Source: Atherinomorus stipes
Taxonomy: Eukaryota; Chordata; Actinopteri; Atheriniformes; Atherinidae
Length of the DNA stretch: 64,000 bases
Reading direction: 5' to 3'
Assembly (NCBI GenBank): GCA_023101725.1
Contig: JALJCO010013654.1
Span: 558,001 to 622,000, forward strand
Shown: positions 25,011-33,759 of the stretch, in pieces
Numbering within the stretch: the stretch's first letter is position 1
Layout of the letters: the number at the start of each line of letters is the position of its first letter
Made by a program: the position numbers and the translations under genes
Notes under the pieces: model-generated
What the model was told of the DNA's origin: nothing
What the model saw: the letters and a program-made list of their open reading frames with translations, nothing else
The model's database searches: none

Positions 25011-26071
25011 AAATGCAAATACAAGAATCGCTCATTCTTTGAAGTGTATCTTTAAAATTGAAGGGTTTTTTTGTCGTTTGTTTTAATTAATTTACACCAG
25101 GTATAATTACGGAAAGACATACAACATCGTCCTGGGAGCCAACCAGGTTGTGCCGGGGATGGAGGACGGGATGTTGGACATGTGTGTGGGAGAGAAAAGG
25201 CACCTTGTTATCCCTCCTCACCTGGGCTATGGAGAGAGAGGAGTCAGTAAGTAACTACCACCAAATAAAAGAAAAAGTTTGAAAATGTCAGACTATTCCA
25301 GACTTTCACACAAAATCTCACCAGAAATGTGCCATTTCATAATCTGAAAATTAAGCAATCTTTATATATATATATATATAAAAAAGTTCTGATTAAATAT
25401 TTGGATTTGGCACTAAATCTAGATATGGTTTACAGTTAAATCAGTTCACTAAACTTTGTTTTGTTTTTGCCCAGCTCATAGTCAGTGCATGATGGGCTCA
25501 TTATTTCAACTAGGAACTTCAGTTCGACATCAATTCTGTTGTCAACTAGAATCAGAAAGTTAACTGGTCTTATGTGTTAGTTCAGCTGTAGGAAATAATG
25601 TGTGTGCGCGTGTGTGTAGCTGATGAGGTTCCAGGGAGCGCTGTGATGTTGTTTGACATCGAGTTAATTGCCATGGAGGAGGGACTTCCTGAGGGCTACA
25701 TGTTCATCTGGAATGATGAGGTGTCACCTGACCTCTTTGCTGAGATGGACAAAAATGACGACAAGCAGGTGGAGCCCTCTGAGGTATGAAAACACTCATC
25801 TCTACGTCAGCTGCTCTTCCTAGATGGGAACCTCTAATCATCTCTTCATGCCCTCGTCTTTTGCCCTCTTTTATCCCTTTTGCCTCCACAGTTTACTGAC
25901 TACATCATGCAGCAGGTGAACGACGGTAAAGGCCGCCTGGCTCCTGGCTTCGATCCTTACCGCATCATCGACAACATGTTCTCTAACCAGGACCGAAATG
26001 GAGACGGGAAGATCACAGAAGCAGAGTTCAAGCTCAAAGCGGATGAAGCTGCTGCCCATGACGAGCTATGA
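13352..26071 (+). CDS. fkbp9: FKBP9, ER peptidyl-prolyl cis-trans isomerase, whole coding span
   Basis: Ten coding exons join in frame: 13352-13554, 14365-14510, 17429-17618, 17699-17844, 21009-21198, 21803-21948, 22033-22222, 25101-25246, 25620-25783 and 25892-26071, giving 566 aa (human FKBP9 is 570). A signal peptide (about 1-25) is followed by four FKBP domains of about 112 residues, two EF-hand loops (496-507, 541-552) and the ER retrieval signal HDEL (563-566). The HDEL end and the segments [11 protein letters not shown] and LAPGFDP match FKBP9; its paralog FKBP10 ends HEEL. The protein should catalyse proline isomerisation on secretory clients in the ER lumen, with calcium bound at the EF-hands. 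Sequons lie in domains 2, 3 and 4 (HYNGT, HYNGS, HYNAS). Intron 1 has a GC donor; all others are GT-AG. Confidence 0.95.
13555..13556 (+). promoter_or_regulatory. fkbp9: Non-canonical GC splice donor of fkbp9 intron 1
   Basis: The donor reads AG then GCAAGT, matching the stringent consensus typical of GC-AG introns. The acceptor, TTTCAG, is at 14364. Joining here preserves the FDSSYDR sequence seen at the same place in the other domains. Confidence 0.85.
14063..14085 (+). repeat. Poly-C tract in fkbp9 intron 1
   Basis: About 23 consecutive C residues. The length is likely to be unreliable in sequencing. Confidence 0.85.
14365..14510 (+). CDS. fkbp9: fkbp9 coding exon 2
   Basis: Second half of FKBP domain 1, 146 bases. 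It reads [15 protein letters not shown] and [18 protein letters not shown]. The acceptor is TTTCAG and the donor GTACGT, phase 1. Confidence 0.94.
14511..17428 (+). other. fkbp9 intron 2
   Basis: A 2.9 kb intron. It holds a bounded inverted-repeat element at 16457-16809. A piece of a common fish repeat near 16125-16190 resembles GGACAGGTTTCCAGTCC. Otherwise it is AT-rich without recognisable features. Confidence 0.6.
16457..16809. mobile_element. hAT-like non-autonomous element
   Basis: The ends are inverted: TAGAGATGCACC at the left against GGTGCATCTTTA at the right. The flanks TTTAGGTT and TTTAGGAG match at 6 of 8 positions, consistent with an aged 8-bp target duplication of the hAT superfamily. 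The interior is short and has no transposase. Confidence 0.7.
17429..17618 (+). CDS. fkbp9: fkbp9 coding exon 3
   Basis: First half of FKBP domain 2, 190 bases. It reads [12 protein letters not shown], then [15 protein letters not shown] with an N-glycosylation sequon. The acceptor is CTGCAG and the donor GTATTT. Confidence 0.94.
17699..17844 (+). CDS. fkbp9: fkbp9 coding exon 4
   Basis: Second half of FKBP domain 2, 146 bases, after an 80-base intron. It reads [16 protein letters not shown] and [16 protein letters not shown]. The donor is GTGAGT. Confidence 0.94.
18597..19025. mobile_element. Inverted-repeat element, family A, interrupted copy
   Basis: The left end reads CAGTGTTTCCCAACTCTGG and the right end is its inverse, ending near 19025. 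Both then continue into TCCTCAGGACCCA. The uninterrupted copy at 52289-52490 shows that the middle 220 bases (18757-18974) are a later insertion. It is non-autonomous and has no coding sequence. Confidence 0.8.
18757..18974. mobile_element. Inverted-repeat element, family B, inserted in family A
   Basis: About 40 bases at each end are near-perfect inverted copies, beginning CAGGGGTACCCAAGTCC. The flanks CTCTACGG and CTCTAAGA match at 6 of 8 positions, as expected for an aged hAT-type 8-bp target duplication. A second copy is at 46468-46669. Confidence 0.8.
19514..19701. mobile_element. Inverted-repeat element, family C
   Basis: About 38 bases at each end are inverted copies starting AGGTGGACATT and continuing through an AGAAAGTA block. 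The element is 188 bases long and non-coding. A related copy in the opposite orientation is at 45950-46120. Confidence 0.75.
19702..20200 (+). mobile_element. Decayed LINE reverse transcriptase fragment
   Basis: Broken frames on the plus strand show pieces such as SFGLEKCS and SYKYLGIP, and further on YLQG and LNGK-like segments. These resemble the region after the catalytic aspartates of a non-LTR reverse transcriptase different from the LINE at 1690. Several frameshifts and stops make it a relic. Confidence 0.65.
21009..21198 (+). CDS. fkbp9: fkbp9 coding exon 5
   Basis: First half of FKBP domain 3, 190 bases. It reads [16 protein letters not shown] and [15 protein letters not shown]. The acceptor is CTGCAG and the donor GTGGGT. 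Confidence 0.94.
21803..21948 (+). CDS. fkbp9: fkbp9 coding exon 6
   Basis: Second half of FKBP domain 3, 146 bases. It reads [16 protein letters not shown] and [16 protein letters not shown]. The acceptor is CCACAG and the donor GTATGT. Confidence 0.94.
22033..22222 (+). CDS. fkbp9: fkbp9 coding exon 7
   Basis: First half of FKBP domain 4, 190 bases, after an 84-base intron. It reads [16 protein letters not shown] and [15 protein letters not shown]. The donor is GTGAGT. Confidence 0.94.
22712..22922. mobile_element. Inverted-repeat element, family A copy in fkbp9 intron 7
   Basis: The left end is CAGTGTTTCTCAGCTCCGG and the right end is an inverse match with several changes. Between them lie the family A internal words in the opposite order to the copy at 52289. 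Confidence 0.65.
24080..24960 (+). mobile_element. 5'-truncated LINE 3' end in fkbp9 intron 7
   Basis: A reading near 24130-24270 gives [20 protein letters not shown] followed by KKRLKTYLF, the C-terminal end of a widespread fish non-LTR retrotransposon protein. A long 3' UTR ends in AATAAAG and runs directly into a TA microsatellite, as these elements often do. Confidence 0.7.
24955..25008 (+). repeat. (TA)n microsatellite
   Basis: About 25 TA units at the tail of the LINE fragment, about 95 bases before fkbp9 exon 8. Confidence 0.9.
25101..25246 (+). CDS. fkbp9: fkbp9 coding exon 8
   Basis: Second half of FKBP domain 4, 146 bases. It reads [19 protein letters not shown] and [15 protein letters not shown]. 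The acceptor is CACCAG and the donor GTAAGT. Confidence 0.94.
25620..25783 (+). CDS. fkbp9: fkbp9 coding exon 9
   Basis: Residues 453-507. It ends the last FKBP-type strand (VMLFDIELI), then reads [11 protein letters not shown] and the first EF-hand loop, [12 protein letters not shown]. This loop has Lys instead of the usual Gly at position 6. The donor GTATGA follows the final Glu exactly. Confidence 0.93.
25892..26071 (+). CDS. fkbp9: fkbp9 coding exon 10 and stop
   Basis: Residues 508-566. It contains the canonical second EF-hand loop [12 protein letters not shown] (541-552) and ends HDEL-TGA. HDEL is an ER retrieval signal and helps separate FKBP9 from FKBP10. Confidence 0.95.
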   Translation, partial: FTDYIMQQVNDGKGRLAPGFDPYRIIDNMFSNQDRNGDGKITEAEFKLKADEAAAHDEL

Positions 26072-27210
26072 CGGGACTGAGGGTGAAACGGCTCAGGGTG
26101 AAGGGTCGGAGAGTCGAAGGGATGGGAGCTTTTCGGAAATATGTGGGGGTAGAGTAGCTACAGTGGTGGTTTTATATGGGGAATAAACAAGTGTGGAATG
26201 GGAATCGCTCTTTAAGAGAGCTCTAGCTGTTTTTTGTACATATGTTGAGGACTGAGACGATCAAATAACATCTTATTCGCACAAGTCTGATAAAGGGGGA
26301 AGGTTCAGGTATATAAGAATTATTTCAGAGAGAAATTTTGAACAGAAAACATTCAATTTGAGGACTGTGATGACAGTGAATCTTTCTTTACCTCCTTGTT
26401 CATCAAGTTCTTGTTTTATGTGAGTTTTTATATTTTTGAAGGGTATAAAAGCACTCCAGTGTGTGAAAGAACAAACCATGGCTTCACTTCAAGCTCTTCA
26501 TGTTCAACACTCTTCACTTTACAGGCTTGTTTGTTGTTTAGTCAAACTTTGTTTTATGATCAGTGAGTATGAGTTAAGCTGTTGTCTTCCTGGTGCATTG
26601 AGTTGAGTTTCATTGATGACGTTCCATTTTGCTCAGAACGAAAACTCCAAGCAGAAAGATGTGCTAATCAACAGCTTGTTGATCCAATCATCACTTTTTC
26701 TGCAAAATGGCCCTGATGGATTTTTAGATTAGAGCTGGTGAAGTTCTCGCTTCTTTCAGGGGGCTTTCCAGTTGCACTTTTTTCAAAAATATATTTAACG
26801 ACGAAATTCACACAAGTGTAAATGAAACGCTCCATCATTTTAAAATGCTGATTTAAGTGAGAATGTAAAGTCCAGTAACTGTTTTTCTCTCCCCATAGTT
26901 TATAGCCAACACCTTCCACTATTCAGTTTTTTCTGATGTTGAAAATCATCCACATGACACTGGAAGGGCTAACATGTTGCTATGGCTACCCACTACTTTA
27001 ATCGCTTTTGCCACACAGTGCTCGTTTTTTTTGTTTAATTTTTTTTTTCCTCCAAATGTCAGATTTAATTTAGGATTTTGTGTGTTAATGTGTTTATGTG
27101 TGTGAGAGAGAAAGTGAGAGATGTGTGATTGTTTCGGTATAACTTTTTTTTTATTCATGAGAAGGCTGGATAGTGGCAATGTCAGCTGAAAATTAAAGTT
27201 GATAAATGAT
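26072..27210 (+). other. fkbp9: Probable 3' UTR of fkbp9
   Basis: Non-coding sequence after the stop. Polyadenylation signals occur at 26182 (AATAAA) and 27192 (ATTAAA), so at least two 3' ends are possible. No repeat is evident. Confidence 0.5.
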
Positions 27211-28400
27211 CTGACTTAAATACGTGCTCAGATTGTGTCTGTTTTTTTTGCTTGACTCAACATGTGTTTCTAATTGCCTTAGAGCTTTTTGCTGTATCTA
27301 ATGTGTTCTAGTAGCTTTTATATAATTAATCTTGTGGTTTGAAAAAAAAAAAAAAAACATATGTTGGCTACTTTATCACTTTCAGTGTTTTTATTCTTCG
27401 TCTTTTGTTCTTTTTCCCCCCTACTTTTATTGGCCATCAGCTCAAGGAACTGAGACCACATTAGCTGCAGGTTGTCGGTTTAGTTTAATGTGAGACGTGA
27501 GTATTTACAACAAAACTCACATCCATAAGATAAGCATAAGATCCTTTGTTCAGATGAAGGACAAGACCCTAGTCGGCAAGGAAACGTTCTCCTTTCTCAA
27601 ATGAACCTACTTGAAATTTCTTTCAATAAGCAAATATTTTCAAAAAGTAGTAAAGTTGTGATAATCAAGCCTAAATGTCTAACATGAGAATAAATTGATC
27701 AGAGTAATATAGCAATAAAAAAGAATATTTATCACTAATTATTCTTAAATTCTTCACCTAAAAAGAAAACTTTTGGTCTTTAGCTACATTTAATGTGAGA
27801 CAAGAACTCACTTTTCATGCCTACTTAAATGCTGCAGACTTTTTCCTCCACTGTTGTTTGGAGAAAGTAACTTTCAAAAAATGGAGGCGGTTTTGGAGCT
27901 ACCTATACCTCGTCCTTAAAGACAGTAGGCTACTCTATGGAGTACCCCTTCTCTGTCTTCAGGGACATCTAGAAACTCTTCCTTTTTTCTCTTAATCCTT
28001 TTTCTTACTCACAATTACACAGACATAAACTCTTTCTAGAATTCTTTTTTCACTTAGTAATCCCAAACTGGCCTCCCTCTCTCCATCCCTGGTCTTGTAC
28101 CAATGTACCAATGCCGGTACATCAGCTTTACATTTTATTCGTTAATAACATTCAACACCTGGGACTGGGACTTTGTTTTCTCAGAAAAATAAGAAAATTA
28201 ATATTCATGCCACGTTTATAACTAGATTCTGCAACTATTTTATCTATAGTAATACCCTACCATAAGATGGCACATGAATAATACGTTATTGAGAATCTGA
28301 TCAGAAACCTGCATTTAATAATGGTCTGCTTTCTCATGAAGCAATGTTATATTGTTCACAACACAGACATATTAAATCAAATTTTCTGGTGTTAAACATT
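27211..28400. other. Intergenic DNA between fkbp9 and dnal1
   Basis: AT-rich, with an A run at about 27343-27357. Nothing recognisable. Confidence 0.5.
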
Positions 28401-28508
28401 TCATTATGAAGATTATCCTTCAAACCAATGGGGGAAATCGTGTGATGCTCTTACAGTCTTTGGTAATGCTGCGTCGTAACATTGCGCAGGCGCTGTTTGT
28501 AGGCTGTC

Positions 28509-28522
28509 AGTGCCATAGCAAC
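28509..28522 (+). promoter_or_regulatory. dnal1: Candidate RFX X-box upstream of dnal1
   Basis: AGTGCCATAGCAAC matches the palindromic X-box GTTGCCATGGCAAC at 11 of 14 positions, including the intact right half. It lies 26 bases before the start codon. RFX factors control ciliary genes through such boxes, usually within about 100 bases of the start. Confidence 0.6.
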
Positions 28523-28547
28523 CAAAGAGCAGACATCAGTGGTCAAC

Positions 28548-28550
28548 ATG
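28548..28550 (+). CDS. dnal1: dnal1 coding exon 1, start codon only
   Basis: The first coding exon contributes only ATG, followed at once by the donor GTGAGT. The context is GTCAACATG. Confidence 0.85.
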
Positions 28551-29340
28551 GTGAGTGTAGTTTCGGCACATTTTCGTTTCTATTTTTTTTTTTCTTTAAA
28601 ATTAATTATGTCGTTATTTGGTGATTAATCTTGTGGCAGTTGTTCCCACTAACAGAAGATGCAGTAACCTCCAGTCATGCAGTTATAACAGGCGGTACAT
28701 AAAACAGTCATGTAGCCGTAAACACATTTTAATTAGCGAGTTAGCTGATCGCTAGCTGATATAAGCTCAGCCCTGAGTGCCTGGACTCGCTTGGGTGTTT
28801 TGGTTCTCAAGCGGTCGAAACCCGGAAATACTAATGATACATCACTGTGTTAGACAGTAGGCTATATTAAAAATTTGTAGCTTAAGAAATAAAGCGTGTT
28901 TATGGAGTGCATTTGCGAGCTTAGCCACCAGTTTCCTATTTTGTCAAGATAATATCCAGCTTCCCTCTGTCTAATTAAACACCATGTAATGTCTTTAGGC
29001 CAAAGCAACAACTGTAAAAGAAGCACTGAGCAAATGGGTGAGTAGCAAACCCACACATATCCCACACAGGTAGAAAACTACCTCACTGTGTAATATTTAT
29101 TAGTTTGTGTACATGTACTATGAGAAAATGTTTTGAAGCTGAATGAACTAAGTGTAATTACATCAATTGTGTGTCTGTGTGTGCCTGTGTGTGTGTGTGT
29201 GTGTGCAGGAGGAAAAAAATGGGAAGAAGGCAAGTGAAGCGGAAGAGATCAAACTGTATGGTCAAATTCCTCCTATTGAAAAGATGGATGTTTCCCTCAG
29301 CACACTGACAAACTGCGAGTGAGTTCTGTCATGATACCCC

Positions 29341-29371
<31 letters not shown>

Positions 29372-31808
29372 ACACAATAGTATCATTGTAGTTTATTCCA
29401 TTAAGTGTGTACTGTCTGACCTTTCAGCCAATGCATACTCTGCACATACTACTTGTCTCACATGTAATTCTCATGACTTACACTATACAAAGACTGATTC
29501 AGTGTTTTTCCTCACAACAACTTTATGTTCATCTCCCAGTTACTTTTATGTTTTTGCCCTCTACCCTCCTCAGGAAATTGTCTCTGTCCTCCAACAGCAT
29601 TGAGAAAATAACCAATCTCAGTGGCCTCAGTGAGTATTGACAACAGTTACTATTTTTGTAACATCGTCGTTGTTCACTTGGTTTACAGATTAAAATAATG
29701 TGTTTTCATTTCTTGTCCTTCCAGAGAACTTGAAGATATTATCATTAGGTAGAAATAATATAAAATCATTTGTTGGACTGGTAAGTTAGACACAAACTTT
29801 CATAACTAACAAAATTTTTAGTTTTGTTATTTTGATTTTTGATTTTTGCAATCTCTGTATGTTTTTTCCTTTGCTTCCCAGTCAATTTGGGTCCCTTGGC
29901 AAGTTTTTTTTTTTTTTTTTTTTTTATCAACAGTTTCTAATTTTGGTTTAAAACTGGATAGTGATTTTTAACTAGATAGTCAGATAAGCTCAGTTGTAAA
30001 ATCAAGCTTTTTTATTCTTCACCAACTCGCGAAAGCGAAACCATTTTTGATAGCTCTACATTTTAAGACAGCTTATCACTTCCCGTCTGGATTACTGTAT
30101 CTCACTCTATCTTGGGGTCAGTCAGTCGTCTCTCTCACATCTCCAACTACTCCAAAATGCGACCGCTCATCTCCTGGTTGGAGCTCATAAGAGAGATCAC
30201 ATTACACCGATTTTAGCATCGCTGGCTGCCTGTTTGTTTTAGAGTCCATTCTTTTATTTGTTTTTAAACCTTTAAATAGTCTCACCCCACAGTACCTTTC
30301 TGAGCTGTTTTCATTTTACTCGCCAGCTCAATGCCTCAGATCTGCTGATCAGCTGCTTCTGGAGGTTCTGAGGTCTTGTCAGAAGCTCAGAGGGGACAGA
30401 GCTTTATCTGGAATTGTTAGCCGCTGCTCATCAGAGATGCATCATCACTGTCCAGTTTTAAAGCCCGTTTATAAGTCACTTTTATGCCTTGGCCTTCGAC
30501 CCTGCATGAGACTCCTGTTTTATTGTTTTTGTTTTTACAGTTCTTATTGTTTTTCTCATTGATGTGATTATTCTTATCGTATTTTGTGTTTTAGCTGTTT
30601 TAATAGTGTTTATGTTGGTGTTCAGCACTTTGTTTCAACCTCTGTTGTGTTAAAGTGCTCTACAAATAAATTTGTATTGAGCTGAATTGTTGTCTTGAAA
30701 TAAATTTTCCTTGATTTCAGTGGTTGCACAAACTCAAGTCTATATAATCATATTTTTACCAAAGCTTTCTCCCTGTCTTCTTTTAGGAGGCAGTAGGAGA
30801 TACATTAGAGGAGTTGTGGATTTCGTATAATTTGATCGATAAAATGAAGGGAATCACCTCCATGAAGAACCTAAAAGTCCTCTACATGTCCAACAACCTG
30901 GTCAAAGATTGGGGTATGCAACACTCATAAACCCAATCGACTTATTAAAATTTGAATTTGCTTTTACTGTATATTGCAAAACGTTTCTACCATGCTGTTA
31001 ATAATTTTCAAATTCAGAAGTTTATGATTTGTTAGAATTTATTCAAGATCCAAAAGTGGCACTGATTGTGATGTACAATGTCTTTTCTGTGTCATGTAGT
31101 AGAGTTTGTGAAGTTAGCTGACCTACCATGTCTCGCAGACCTGGTTTTTGTTGGGAATCCTCTGCAGGAAAAATATTCCACTGAGGGAACCTGGATGGAT
31201 GAAGCTTGCAAAAGACTGCCCAATCTCAGGAAACTAGATGGTGAGAAAGGTTTCTTTGGCTGCCATATATGTAAAAACAACAACTAGGTGTAACTGTACG
31301 TCATTATCTAATTTTTTTTTAATGGAACTCTTCATTTAGCAAAGCTCATCTTAACATAAACCAAAAAGTTACTATCAGAAGTCTGTAACTGAGATTTGCT
31401 GCTACTTCATTAAAATGAACAACAGTGTTTTAACTCATACTACTCATTTATTTCAATTATCCAATAATAATAATAATAATAAATTATATGAATAAATGAA
31501 ATGAATTAAATGAAGAAAACAGTTTTCTGAAATGTTACATCCACACTTGCATTTTCATCCTTGGCAGAAAAGACATTGATATATTATTTGTACCTAACTA
31601 CAAGGTTTCTGCTCACCCCAAATTGTAAACTGTTTAGGAAATTGTAGAGTTTCAAATGCTAAGTAAATGACTTGGTAGTCAGTTACAAGTTTAGATGCAC
31701 ATTATTATGAGAAGTTGTTTCTCTGAGACATGACTGCTGATTTCTGTCTTACTTTTAGGAACCCCCGTCATCAAACAGGAAATGGATGAAGGAGATGGAA
31801 AGAGCTGA
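28548..31808 (+). CDS. dnal1: Dynein axonemal light chain 1 (DNAL1/LC1), whole coding span
   Basis: Eight coding exons join in frame: 28548-28550, 28999-29037, 29209-29318, 29574-29629, 29725-29780, 30787-30913, 31100-31240 and 31759-31808, giving 193 aa (human 190). It opens with [11 protein letters not shown] and contains leucine-rich repeats ([44 protein letters not shown]) and the C-terminal cap VFVGNPL and LDGTPVIK. All introns are GT-AG. LC1 binds the microtubule-binding domain of an outer-arm dynein heavy chain and tunes ciliary beating; human DNAL1 mutations cause primary ciliary dyskinesia. The protein should act in motile cilia and sperm flagella. An upstream X-box fits ciliary regulation. 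Confidence 0.95.
28999..29037 (+). CDS. dnal1: dnal1 coding exon 2
   Basis: Thirteen codons, [13 protein letters not shown]. The acceptor is TTTTAG-like (CTTTAG) and the donor GTGAGT. Confidence 0.93.
29169..29206 (+). repeat. (GT)n microsatellite forming the exon 3 acceptor region
   Basis: An imperfect GT repeat runs directly into the acceptor CAG of dnal1 exon 3, replacing a normal pyrimidine tract. Confidence 0.85.
29209..29318 (+). CDS. dnal1: dnal1 coding exon 3
   Basis: Residues 15-50 plus two bases. It reads [18 protein letters not shown] and LSTLTNCE. The donor GTGAGT follows GA. The exon has 110 bases, so skipping it would shift the frame. Confidence 0.93.
29337..29376 (+). repeat. 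Poly-C then (CA)n tract after dnal1 exon 3
   Basis: About 21 C residues followed by about ten CA units, starting 19 bases after the donor. Confidence 0.85.
29574..29629 (+). CDS. dnal1: dnal1 coding exon 4
   Basis: One leucine-rich repeat, [18 protein letters not shown]. The acceptor is CCTCAG and the donor GTGAGT. Confidence 0.93.
29725..29780 (+). CDS. dnal1: dnal1 coding exon 5
   Basis: The next leucine-rich repeat, [19 protein letters not shown]. The acceptor is TTCCAG and the donor GTAAGT, phase 0 at the end. Confidence 0.93.
30020..30695 (+). mobile_element. 5'-truncated LINE 3' end in dnal1 intron 5
   Basis: A reading near 30090-30230 gives [12 protein letters not shown] and [12 protein letters not shown], typical of the C-terminal region of fish L2-like LINE proteins, followed by stops. 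The fragment ends with a tail containing GTGCTCTACAAATAAA, common at the 3' ends of fish retroposons. Confidence 0.75.
30787..30913 (+). CDS. dnal1: dnal1 coding exon 6
   Basis: Reads [18 protein letters not shown], then [16 protein letters not shown]. The acceptor is TTTTAG and the donor GTATGC. Confidence 0.93.
31100..31240 (+). CDS. dnal1: dnal1 coding exon 7
   Basis: Reads [20 protein letters not shown], then [11 protein letters not shown]. The acceptor is the first of two adjacent TAGs; using the second would lose the frame. The donor is GTGAGA. Confidence 0.92.
31759..31808 (+). CDS. dnal1: dnal1 coding exon 8 and stop
   Basis: Completes [16 protein letters not shown] followed by TGA. 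The acceptor is TTTTAG. Confidence 0.92.
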
Positions 31809-33210
31809 GAAAGGTGGTTGTTCAAAAGATTCAGCCCTATCTACTTAAGAGTCTTCCCTTTTATAAGTTTTGCATGATTTTTCATGGTTTTTTTATATGA
31901 AGATTCAGACCAGGGTAGATTTTTTGTAAGTCAGTTATCACCAAATAACAAACAGACCCTGTGAGATTTTGGCCCAAATCTGGTGTTGATGTTTTGTAAG
32001 TGTGTCACATGGTTAGTGTATTTCCTGATGCTGTTTACAGCAGAAGTGTGTTTTTTTGTTGATTTTTTTTTTTTTTTTTCTTTTTTAACGTCACATTGTG
32101 AAGGAAACTTGACATTTGTTGACTGCAAATCCAGTATAGAGATGCAGCTTGTTCTGTGTGATAAATGTAATTACCCAAGTGTCTTCCAGCTTATGTGACC
32201 ATCTGGGTTTTTTGACCAAAAACTAAAGCACAGCGTAGCACGCAGCCAAGGTCAACGACCTTTTAGCAGAACAAATTTTGATTCACTACTAGCTCCTTGC
32301 TGTTTTATCCCATATCCTAATAAAAGGTAGCTCAGCATTCGTAACAGTGAGCTCCGTCCACCACATCACCATGAGGAGAGACCAAAAAAAGATTAACTGC
32401 ATTATGGTAGATTTGCTAACGATGCAGCAAATTGCTCTAGGAGCAGTAAACTCATTCCCATTTAGATTACGATAGAAGATACAGCACATTACACTTTAAA
32501 CCACGGTTAACTTTTGACAGGCATCTGCTGTGCATGCACATTATTGTAACCTTACTTGGTTTCACACAATGAAGGTTGTTAAATTTGAGGTTTTAAAAGT
32601 GGAGACTTATAGGTGATTATATAGTGGCTATAGCTATCTTTTCTACAGTAGTCTATACACTGGACAAAGCAATGAAGTGAGAGGTTAGAAAAAGTTACTT
32701 TAACTTGTGGTCTGTGGCAACCACAACCAAAAACCTAGCACATAATCACGCCCTGCCATGGTTCCTATGGTGACTGGAATTTGCTGAAATAGCAGTATTC
32801 AGCAAATGATGGATTTTCAAATGGAAAGCATACAGATGTAGACTCAGCCATAATCAGTTTTTCCTTTTAGGACCATCAGGGATAATCTATAAAACCTTTG
32901 GGTCACCTGGAGCCAACATAGTAAAGAATGAGGTTTTACGTGACCAACATGCACTGCTCTTCTACTCTTTGTGATCTTTCAGTCTGTATAATACTGTGAC
33001 AACATGAGGGAAGGAAACATCAGTTGTCTTAGTAACTGTTACAATTTTGTGCTACAGTGGCCACAGTTGTTTTTACAAGGTAAATTCATGTAGCATCTTT
33101 TTAACTTTCTAACTGATGTCCATTTTAAATTATTTGAGTTTGTACATACAGTTGTTGGATGTGTAAGATTTTCAATGAGTTTGATATTTTAAATAAATCC
33201 CATTGATTTG
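31809..33210 (+). other. dnal1: Probable 3' UTR of dnal1 and flank
   Basis: Non-coding sequence with AATAAA-type signals near 32320 and 33192. There is a T run at 32065-32079. The true end of the transcript is not visible. Confidence 0.4.
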
Positions 33211-33759
33211 TCAATTTGTCCTCTCAGTTTAACTTTGATTTCCTGTATAACTTCGGAAATGTGCAACAGTAATATATGTACTTTTTCATTTGAAATAGAA
33301 ACAACTTTCTCTGAATGTTGTAATCTGCATGGAAAGGCTTTTGAAATATAGCCCATTTCTCCAGAAAATGGTTGATTATTATTTAGTTATGATAAAAGCC
33401 CTTTCTAGACATTTAAAAGCTGTGCCGTCTTTAGCACTGCACTTGTACAATTTTGAGTTATTTGTACTTGAGTAGCTATTTCTGTTTTATGCTGCCTTAT
33501 TCTTGGGCTCCATTACTGCTCAGAAGATACTGTAGTTTTATATCTTTCACTCCACTGCATTGCATTCAACTACAGTAGAAGCATTTTACTAAATAAGTAC
33601 GTAAAAGGTCTGAAGTAATGTTTACAGCTTAAACTGACCCTTTAACTGCCTGCTCTTTAACTATAATAAACTTTATTCACAAAGTGTGGAAATAAACCTA
33701 CTTGAACCATCTGTACTATTTGGTTTGGGTATGAAAACCCAAAATTAAAGAGACTTGAG

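Noticed and set aside
28862..29065. Minus-strand open frame across dnal1 exon 2
   Set aside because: Antisense shadow of the coding exon and intron; no family resemblance.
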